A DNA stretch of 16,945 nt. Source: Lysobacterales bacterium (GTDB lineage: Bacteria; Pseudomonadota; Gammaproteobacteria; Xanthomonadales; SZUA-36). The notes under the pieces are model-generated. The model was not told the DNA's origin. It saw only the letters and a program-made list of their open reading frames with translations, and made no database searches. Positions 1-5,247 of the stretch are shown here, piece by piece. Both the position numbers and the translations under genes were made by a program. The DNA lies in assembly GCA_009692275.1 (NCBI GenBank), contig SHZL01000022.1, positions 1 through 16,945 of the forward strand, given 5' to 3'. The first letter of the stretch is position 1. Every line of letters starts with the position of its first letter.

Positions 1-1
1 C

Positions 2-344
2 GGCGCGCAGAGCCAGGCCCTGGCCCAGCGCCTGCAGCGGCTCGGCCGCGTGCGCGTCCACCTGCCGGCGAACGAGCGCGTGCCCCATCTGCTGCTGCCG
101 CCCGAGCGCCAGGGGCGCAGCTTCAGCGCCACCGTCGTGCGCGCCCATCATGGAAGGCGGCGGCGTGCTGGTGCGCTTCTCCGGCCCCTATCTCGCCGAG
201 AGTGCGGGCGATCTCGTGCCGGTGCCTTTGCGCCGGGGCGGGCGCTACTTCGGCGGGGCGCTGAGTTGGGACACCGCCCAGCGCCCGGCCCCCTTCCCCG
301 ATGCCAGCCCGTCCGCCGGGCCCCTTGTCCGCACCCATGGCTAG
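2..344 (+). pseudogene. GC-rich fragment of an unrecognised gene, apparently frameshifted
   Basis: This is not recognised as a known family. Frame 2 from the left edge to about 149 reads as protein with nearly every third codon position G or C. The same bias then moves to frame 3 from about 150 to the TAG at 342-344. The switch happens near 147-151, which fits a single extra base. The joined product would be about 114 residues and rich in Arg, Pro and Gly. G+C is far above that of the phage genes that follow, so this is probably host chromosome or a different module. The alternative is two separate overlapping ends: a frame-2 gene running to a stop at 376 and a small frame-3 gene starting at ATG 150. 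The antisense reading is less convincing because its third-position bias is weaker. The left end is cut by the window. Confidence 0.4.
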
Positions 345-348
345 TGCT

Positions 349-380
349 ATGCCTAGTTTCCGATTACTACTGGTAGGCAT
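349..380. repeat. 7-bp perfect inverted repeat before the terminase genes
   Basis: ATGCCTA at 349-355 is matched by its reverse complement TAGGCAT at 374-380, separated by 18 bases. It fills most of the short gap between the GC-rich fragment and the GTG of the small terminase gene at 384. Arms this far apart suit a protein-binding site better than an RNA terminator. It could be a terminase recognition site or an operator, or it could be chance. The bases just before it contain a near-direct repeat (ATGGCTAGT at 337-345, ATGCCTAGT at 349-357). Confidence 0.3.
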
Positions 381-383
381 CAG

Positions 384-722
384 GTGGCTCAAAAACCCCA
401 TAAACCAACCGACGATCTGCGAGAGCAGGTAGAGAGCGCTTCCGGCCTCGGGTTGCCGCATGACCAGGTTTGCGCCCTTATCGGTATCAGCGACGAGACT
501 CTCCGCAAGTATTACGGACCAGAGCTGGGCATGGGCAAGGCGAAAGCCTCGGCCCAGGTTGCCAAGTCGCTTTTTAACAAGGCGGTGCAGCAAGGCGACA
601 CTACGGCGATGATCTGGTGGACCAAGGCACAAATGCGTTGGGCTGAGACTCAGCGTCACGAGAATTCCGGCCCTGATGGCGGCCCGCAGGAACTGGTGGT
701 GCGGTGGGCGGACGAGAAATAG
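384..722 (+). CDS. Phage terminase small subunit-like DNA-binding protein
   Basis: The product is 112 residues and should act as the DNA-recognition partner of the packaging motor. A helix-turn-helix is readable at about residues 24-44 (LPHDQVCALIGISDETLRKYY). A helical stretch with an Ala/Lys-rich segment and WWTKAQMRW follows. The C-terminus (about 99-112, ending VVRWADEK) has the short beta-like tail seen in many small proteins encoded just upstream of phage large terminases. The start is GTG 384 with only a weak ribosome site. The gene overlaps the large terminase gene by 19 bp, the usual arrangement for this pair. The family assignment rests on the HTH and on position; proteins of this kind are often left as hypothetical. 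Confidence 0.75.
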   Translation: MAQKPHKPTDDLREQVESASGLGLPHDQVCALIGISDETLRKYYGPELGMGKAKASAQVAKSLFNKAVQQGDTTAMIWWTKAQMRWAETQRHENSGPDGGPQELVVRWADEK

Positions 723-2038
723 TCCTCCCGTACACGCCTCGCCCGGCGTTTAAGCCTTTCCACGACAGAGCGCAACGCTGGGCCTGTCTGGTCGCGCATC
801 GAAGGGCCGGGAAGACCGTGGCGGCGATCAATGACATCATCCGCGCGGCCGTAATGGCGCGGTCTCCTCTAGCTTCTTACGGATACGTCGCCCCGTACAG
901 GTCACAGGCTAAGAGCGTGGTTTGGGAATACCTCAAGCATTACAGTAGAGGAATTCTAATCGACGCTAACGAGTCTGAGCTGACCGTGACGCTACTCAAT
1001 AAAAGTAAGATTCGCCTGTTCGGCGCGGACAACGCCGACGCCATGCGCGGTCTAGGATTCGATGGAATTTACTTAGACGAGTATGGAGACTTTAAGCCGT
1101 CGGTGTGGGGCAATGTCATACGACCGGCCCTTTCTGACCGCCAAGGATGGGCTGTGTTTGGCGGGACACCGAAAGGCAAGAATCAATTTTGGTCCATTCG
1201 CGAGACAGCGGCGCAATCGCGCGGCGAGTGGTTCTTGCTTGAGTTGCCTGCGAGCAAGTCCGGACTACTCCCGCCGGGTGAACTGTCCGCCGCCAAGGCG
1301 CAGTTGAGCAGGAGTCAATTTGACCAGGAATATGAATGCAGCTTCGAGGCCGCGATATTGGGCGCGTTTTACGGCGAGGAACTGCGCGGACTGACTGAGG
1401 CTGGCCGCCTCTGCGATGTGAAGTACGATCCCGCCGTGCCCGTCTACAGTGCCTGGGACCTAGGCTACCGGGACGACACCGCGATCTGGTGGTATCAGGT
1501 CGTTCGGGACGAGATTCACGTTATCGACTTTTACTCGGTGAGCGGCGCAAACATTTCGGAATTGGCCGCGATCATCAAGGGCAAGCCTTACGAGTGCAAG
1601 CGGCACTACCTACCTCACGATGCCAGGGCCAGAACCCTTGCCTCCGGGGGCAAGTCCATCATCGAGCAGCTGGCCGAGCATCTGGGCATTAACAGCCTAG
1701 CCATCGTGCCCGACCTGTCGGTGCAGGATGGCATTCAGGCCGTGCGGCAGATGCTGCCGATGACATGGTTTGACGGTGAACGGTGCGCCGAGGGCGTCGA
1801 AGCCCTGCGCCAGTATCAGCGCGAGTACGACGAGGATAAGAAAGCATTCCGGCAGTCACCGAGGCACGATTGGACAAGCCACCCTGCCGATGCTATGCGG
1901 ATGTTGGCGGTGTCATGGCGGCTGGAGCCCGCAGTCAAAGCGCCAGACGTTGACCGTCCGTTGATGGTCGGGCCCAAAAACACAGCGACGTTGAATGATA
2001 TGTGGGCAGCGCATAAACAGGAGAGCATGAGGCTATGA
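704..2038 (+). CDS. terL: Phage terminase large subunit (packaging ATPase-nuclease)
   Basis: The product is 444 residues, a normal size for the motor that cuts phage DNA and translocates it through the portal. The N-terminal ATPase shows a variant Walker A at residues 31-38 (AHRRAGKT), a Walker B ending in Asp-Glu at 121-126 (GIYLDE) and a coupling-type motif around 153-160 (GGTPKGKN). The C-terminal RNase H-like nuclease shows candidate metal-binding aspartates at D252 (YSAWDLGY), D306 (LPHDAR) and D396 (HPADAMR). All key residues are present and the frame is intact, so it looks functional. The GTG 704 start lies inside the small terminase gene. The stop overlaps the next ATG in an ATGA junction, implying translational coupling. 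Confidence 0.95.
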   Translation: MGGREIVLPYTPRPAFKPFHDRAQRWACLVAHRRAGKTVAAINDIIRAAVMARSPLASYGYVAPYRSQAKSVVWEYLKHYSRGILIDANESELTVTLLNKSKIRLFGADNADAMRGLGFDGIYLDEYGDFKPSVWGNVIRPALSDRQGWAVFGGTPKGKNQFWSIRETAAQSRGEWFLLELPASKSGLLPPGELSAAKAQLSRSQFDQEYECSFEAAILGAFYGEELRGLTEAGRLCDVKYDPAVPVYSAWDLGYRDDTAIWWYQVVRDEIHVIDFYSVSGANISELAAIIKGKPYECKRHYLPHDARARTLASGGKSIIEQLAEHLGINSLAIVPDLSVQDGIQAVRQMLPMTWFDGERCAEGVEALRQYQREYDEDKKAFRQSPRHDWTSHPADAMRMLAVSWRLEPAVKAPDVDRPLMVGPKNTATLNDMWAAHKQESMRL

Positions 2039-2397
2039 GCGATGTGTTTGAGCCACCTCTAACAGGTCGGCAGTGGCTTTGGGCGGTAGAGAGAGAGAGA
2101 AATGCCCTCAAGCTCGCAGACACGCTTCAGGGAATGGAGGACCTGGAGAAACGCCTGGGTTTCAGTTTAAACATTGAAGGCAGCGGGACGGGCAATAAGA
2201 ATAAAAATATCGACATCCTCTCTGGCGGTGGAAAAGCAACGCTTAACATTCCGGTGGGGCAAGGCTGGAGGATAAGTCCGTCCCTGTGGGGCAGCGGGGC
2301 GTATGGCAGCGTGAATACGCCAGAAGGCAAGATGAATATTAGAGAGCGGTCGCCGTTGGGCCGCAGCGTGTACTTAAAATATACATCTCCATTTTAG
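2035..2397 (+). CDS. Small phage protein, unknown function, Gly-rich C-terminal half
   Basis: The 120-residue product has no recognised domain. The first 45 residues look helical and charged (WLWAVERERNALKLADTLQGM). The second half is Gly/Ser/Asn-rich with alternating hydrophobics and ends in YLKYTSPF. That end loosely recalls a beta hairpin or the last strand of an outer-membrane barrel, but no signal peptide is present and the penultimate positions are not typical. It starts at ATG 2035 inside the terL stop (ATGA overlap), so it should be co-translated with the terminase. Small genes of this kind recur next to podovirus terminases. An (AG)n run falls inside the coding sequence. Confidence 0.7.
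   Translation: MSDVFEPPLTGRQWLWAVERERNALKLADTLQGMEDLEKRLGFSLNIEGSGTGNKNKNIDILSGGGKATLNIPVGQGWRISPSLWGSGAYGSVNTPEGKMNIRERSPLGRSVYLKYTSPF
2088..2101 (+). repeat. Short AG dinucleotide run
   Basis: About six to seven AG units lie inside the small gene after terL and encode alternating Glu/Arg. The run is long enough to slip occasionally, but the reading frame is intact here. Confidence 0.6.
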
Positions 2398-2408
2398 GGT
2401 GCAAGACT

Positions 2409-2714
2409 ATGACAGGCGTGAGCAATCCTTTCAGATACCAATATGAGACTGTCGCAGCGGGACAAACAACGCAGGTACTGGGTGGCACGGGCGCGACGGG
2501 TGACTATCTGCATCGAATCGTTGTCGCTGTCGCTACGGCGGCAAACAGCGCGGTGACCGTGACTGACAACGCAACCACGGTACTGTCGATCCCTGCCAAC
2601 ACGCCCATTGGCGTATACTCGCTTGCGATCAATGCGCTGTCGGCCTCTGGCGCGTGGAAGATCACTACAGCGAGTGGTGTAACGGTAGTAGCTGTCGGCA
2701 TCTTCTCGGCCTAG
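2409..2714 (+). CDS. Small beta-rich phage protein, possible head decoration
   Basis: The product is 101 residues, dominated by Ala, Thr, Val, Gly and Ser, with many short beta-like stretches (for example VVAVATAA, VTVVAVGIF) and almost no charge. No signal peptide or membrane helix is convincing. Proteins containing a VLGGTGATGDYL-like segment are common in phage structural modules, usually without an assigned role. The composition fits a virion surface or decoration protein; that is inference. ATG 2409 is preceded by AGGGT at 2396-2400 at good spacing, and that site overlaps the previous stop. A glycosyltransferase-like gene follows only 2 bp after its stop. Confidence 0.7.
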   Translation: MTGVSNPFRYQYETVAAGQTTQVLGGTGATGDYLHRIVVAVATAANSAVTVTDNATTVLSIPANTPIGVYSLAINALSASGAWKITTASGVTVVAVGIFSA

Positions 2715-2716
2715 AA

Positions 2717-3313
2717 ATGATTGCCTGCGTCTTAAAGTCGGGCGGCGACTTTATGCCAGCTCACGTTTATGCGCTTCAGGAGATGTGCGACCAGTTCCTG
2801 CCGAGCGAGGAGTTCATCTGCCTGACCGACATGGACTTGGACTGTGAGACGATGCGGCTCGCACACGATTGGCCGGGGTGGTGGTCGAAGCTGGAGCTAT
2901 TTCGGTTGTCGAGCGCGTTGTACATGGATTTGGATACCGTGCTGGTTGGCGACTGTACCGAGATGCTGGAGGCGGCTAGGCCGCACGATTTTGTCATCAT
3001 GCGCGACGTTTATAGAGGCAAAGCCGACCCGCTGGCGATGCAGTCGAGCCTGATGTGGTGGTCGAAGCCGCATGAGTTCATCTACGAGCAATTCACGGCG
3101 GGTGACCGCTACTGTGACGGCGGCGATCAGGTGTATCTGGAGTGGGCGCTGCGTGACCATCCGGTCACGTACTGGCAGGACATCACGCCCGGCATCAAGT
3201 CGTTCAAGGCTGATGTGCTGCCCAACGGCGTGCAGGCCGAGGACCGTCTGATTGCGTTTCACGGCAAGCCGAGGCCGTGGGAGCAGACTAGGGTGTCGTA
3301 TGCGGCAGCATAA
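2717..3313 (+). CDS. Glycosyltransferase-like protein with DxD motif
   Basis: The product is 198 residues. Its layout resembles small GT-A-type glycosyltransferases of the GT8-like kind: an N-terminal VLKSGGDF strand, a segment WWSKLELF at 55-62 and then YMDLDTVLVGD with Asp-x-Asp at 71-73, the usual metal and nucleotide-sugar binding motif. A C-terminal WQDITPGIKSFK / AFHGKPRPWE region follows, where a late His in an FHG context commonly also binds metal. It is shorter than cellular GT8 enzymes but similar in size to phage versions. ATG 2717 was chosen because it begins the conserved-looking N-terminal strand; an in-frame upstream start would run back into the preceding gene. It overlaps the methyltransferase gene by 14 bp. 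The donor and acceptor sugars cannot be told. Confidence 0.75.
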   Translation: MIACVLKSGGDFMPAHVYALQEMCDQFLPSEEFICLTDMDLDCETMRLAHDWPGWWSKLELFRLSSALYMDLDTVLVGDCTEMLEAARPHDFVIMRDVYRGKADPLAMQSSLMWWSKPHEFIYEQFTAGDRYCDGGDQVYLEWALRDHPVTYWQDITPGIKSFKADVLPNGVQAEDRLIAFHGKPRPWEQTRVSYAAA

Positions 3314-3908
3314 CGGGTGGGCGGTTCCCGACGCGGATCAGCATTGCATTCAGGCGGTGCTGGCCGAAGTGGTCGATCTCGGCGCTAGTCTGGATCTGTG
3401 CAAGCAATTTAGAACGGCGGTACAGGCGGGCGGTAACGTGGGCGTCTATCCAATGGCGATGGCGCAGAAGTTCAAGCGCGTTTACGCTGTCGAACCGGAC
3501 TCAGCTAATTACGAGGCCATGACCATAAATACAATCACCCAGCCGAAGGTGTTTATCCGCAGGGCTGCGTTTGGCAAGGATCACGGCAGGGCGGCGATTG
3601 ACCAGATATATCCCGACAACATTGGCGCACACCAGATCAAAGAGGGCACAGAATTTGACGTTCTGCCGATTGATAGTTTGGGAGTGACCGACTGCGACCT
3701 GTTGCAGCTCGATATTGAGGGGTGTGAACATCTGGCCATTTTAGGCGCTTTGAAGACAATCAAGGCAAGCTGGCCGGTTATCACGCTTGAGCTGAAAGGT
3801 CACGGCGAGCGTTACGGATATACGGACGATGACACGATCAACCTACTGGCTGGCATGGGCTACAAGATTGCCGACCGGGTTAACAGGGATGTGATATTCA
3901 CGATATGA
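3300..3908 (+). CDS. FkbM-family SAM-dependent methyltransferase
   Basis: The product is 202 residues. The Rossmann SAM-binding loop is at about 41-50 (VQAGGNVGVY), the acidic end of strand 2 at 62-67 (YAVEPD) and the FkbM signature at 134-144 (LLQLDIEGCEH). FkbM enzymes usually O-methylate hydroxyls of sugars or polyketides. The preceding glycosyltransferase gene overlaps it by 14 bp, which points to a sugar or glycan substrate; that is inference. ATG 3300 is preferred over an upstream TTG-type extension that reads out of the glycosyltransferase coding sequence and does not look like protein. The stop overlaps the next gene by 4 bp (ATGA). Confidence 0.85.
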   Translation: MRQHNGWAVPDADQHCIQAVLAEVVDLGASLDLCKQFRTAVQAGGNVGVYPMAMAQKFKRVYAVEPDSANYEAMTINTITQPKVFIRRAAFGKDHGRAAIDQIYPDNIGAHQIKEGTEFDVLPIDSLGVTDCDLLQLDIEGCEHLAILGALKTIKASWPVITLELKGHGERYGYTDDDTINLLAGMGYKIADRVNRDVIFTI

Positions 3909-4192
3909 GCGCAGCCTGGAAACGCAAGGAGGGCAAGAACCCTAAAGGCGGCTTGAACGCCAAGGGTCGCGCTAGTTATAAGGCTGAGACGGGTGGCACG
4001 CTCAAGGCCCCGGTCAAGGCGGGCGACAATCCGAGGCGTGCATCGTTCCTTGCGCGGATGGGCAATATGCCTGGGCCGATGGCCGAAGGCGGTAAGCCGA
4101 CAAGGCTGGCGCTGGCGTTGCGGGCATGGGGCGCGTCAAGCAAGGAAGATGCGCGGGCCAAGGCTCGCGGTATTTCCGGGCGAAACAAGTAA
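3905..4192 (+). CDS. DUF6321-type small basic phage protein
   Basis: The product is 95 residues, strongly basic and rich in Lys, Arg, Gly and Ala. The run KNPKGGLNAKGR, followed by GTLKAPVKAG, RRASFLARMGNMPGP and LRAWGASSKEDARAKA, matches the pattern I recall for DUF6321, found in many phages with no known biochemical role. The basic charge suggests nucleic-acid contact, but no fold-level motif proves it. It starts in an ATGA overlap with the methyltransferase gene. Confidence 0.75.
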   Translation: MSAAWKRKEGKNPKGGLNAKGRASYKAETGGTLKAPVKAGDNPRRASFLARMGNMPGPMAEGGKPTRLALALRAWGASSKEDARAKARGISGRNK

Positions 4193-4217
4193 GGCATAAA
4201 GGCATAGGTGTTTTAAG

Positions 4218-5075
4218 ATGGCTGATCCCAAACAACTTGCAGCGGCACTGCGGTACGGCCGGGGGCCGTATGCCGATAATCAGTCGGAGAATTTCCTCGC
4301 GCCGCTTGACTACGGCAACCCCAACCTGGGCGAGGAACAGAGCGTCGACCCGGACACCGACGGCTACTATTCGAGAGGCCGCGGGAACGACTACGGTTTC
4401 ACTAACGTACACCCGGCCAGCCGCTTCCTGGCCATGTTGCCGGGGCCGCTCGGCATTGCTGGCGGGCTGTTCAATACCTTCCAGCGGGCGAATAATGTCT
4501 CAGCCAATAATGCCTACGCCCAGGATTGGGGCGGGCAGCCGTTGAGCTTCTGGCAGGGTTTGGGCGGCGCGCTGGGGCTGAACGATTACGGCAGCGGCGC
4601 GGTGTGGCGGGGCGATAACGAACGCCTCGCCGCCCGAGGCGAGGTGGATGCGGCCCAGGCGGCGGGACGGTTCGACCCTAGCGATCCTCGCGGGGCGGCC
4701 CCGCTTTCCATGCCCGAATCACAAATGCATGCTCCTGTTCAGACTGAAAACCTTGACCCGGTTGGGTCAAGTGGGCCGGACGTAGGCTATCAGGGCCAGA
4801 CCAGAGTGCATGATTTTGTTCGGAGGGGACCCCTTGAAGATGCTGGGTTAAGTGGGCCGAACGATCCTAGCTTATGGGGTAGGCCGGGGTTCGCCCATGG
4901 CGGCATGATCCCTCATTCGGCTGGCAGCCCGTCCAGGGTCGACGACGTGCCTATCATGGCCGACGAAGGGGAGTTTATTTTGAATGCCGAGGCGGTGCGA
5001 AAGTACGGCCCTCTTTTGGATGCCCTGAATAACCGCAAGGTGGCCCTCAGGAAGGCCGATGGGCTGCTGAGATGA
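4218..5075 (+). CDS. Unknown phage protein with tape-measure-like C-terminal motif
   Basis: The product is 285 residues with no recognised enzymatic domain. The N-terminus (MADPKQLAAALRYGRG) is followed by a Gly/Pro/Asn-rich low-complexity region with one short apolar stretch (about 72-88, FLAMLPGPLGIAGGLFN), too short and broken to be a clear membrane helix. The last 60 residues carry HGGMIP then SRVDDVPIMADEGEFILNAEAV, a pattern often seen near the ends of tape-measure and other large virion proteins, where a PxxLxxGEFVxxxxAV element is common. It may be an injected or minor virion protein; this is inference. ATG 4218 lies 25 bp after the previous stop and lacks a strong ribosome site. A 34-codon relative follows it at 5110. 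Confidence 0.7.
   Translation: MADPKQLAAALRYGRGPYADNQSENFLAPLDYGNPNLGEEQSVDPDTDGYYSRGRGNDYGFTNVHPASRFLAMLPGPLGIAGGLFNTFQRANNVSANNAYAQDWGGQPLSFWQGLGGALGLNDYGSGAVWRGDNERLAARGEVDAAQAAGRFDPSDPRGAAPLSMPESQMHAPVQTENLDPVGSSGPDVGYQGQTRVHDFVRRGPLEDAGLSGPNDPSLWGRPGFAHGGMIPHSAGSPSRVDDVPIMADEGEFILNAEAVRKYGPLLDALNNRKVALRKADGLLR
4752..4771 (+). other. Perfect 8-bp hairpin inside a coding sequence
   Basis: CTTGACCC and its reverse complement GGGTCAAG flank a GGTT tetraloop. It sits inside the 285-residue gene and has no following T-run, so it is not a typical terminator. The bases just after it (AAGTGGGCCG) recur at about 4851. Confidence 0.5.
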
Positions 5076-5109
5076 CCACCCTGGCTCTTGTGCGCCCGGA
5101 CGTTTCCTG

Positions 5110-5214
5110 ATGGTTGACCCAGAGCGCATAGCCGCTGCGCTGCGATATCAGCAACAGAGAGCGGCAGAAAACCACACACGCGGCGATGAGGCTCGCAGGG
5201 GTGCGAGCCGATAG
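5110..5214 (+). CDS. 34-residue ORF, truncated relative of the 4218 gene product
   Basis: ATG 5110 opens a 34-codon frame ending at TAG 5212-5214. The first residues (MVDPERIAAALRY) align directly with the start of the upstream 285-residue protein (MADPKQLAAALRY): 9 of 13 are identical and the rest mostly conservative. The DNA differs at many codon positions, so this is not a recent copy. After about residue 16 the two no longer match. It may be a remnant of a tandem duplication, a small gene expressed on its own, or a leader. No strong ribosome site is visible. The hairpin at 5190-5209 overlaps its last codons. Confidence 0.45.
   Translation: MVDPERIAAALRYQQQRAAENHTRGDEARRGASR
5190..5209 (+). 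other. Perfect 8-bp hairpin upstream of the portal gene
   Basis: GGCTCGCA pairs fully with TGCGAGCC across a GGGG loop. It ends 38 bases before the portal ATG and is followed by GATAGAATTTCAT, not by a clean T-run. It could be a weak terminator, an RNA-processing or stability element, or an attenuator separating the accessory genes from the head genes. Confidence 0.5.
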
Positions 5215-5247
5215 AATTTCATATGATAAACCTCATGGGCAAGAATA

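Noticed and set aside
123..659. 178-codon open frame on the minus strand
   Set aside because: It runs across the composition break and antisense to the small terminase gene, and its codon bias is weaker than that of the forward frames. It is best explained as a shadow of high-GC coding sequence.
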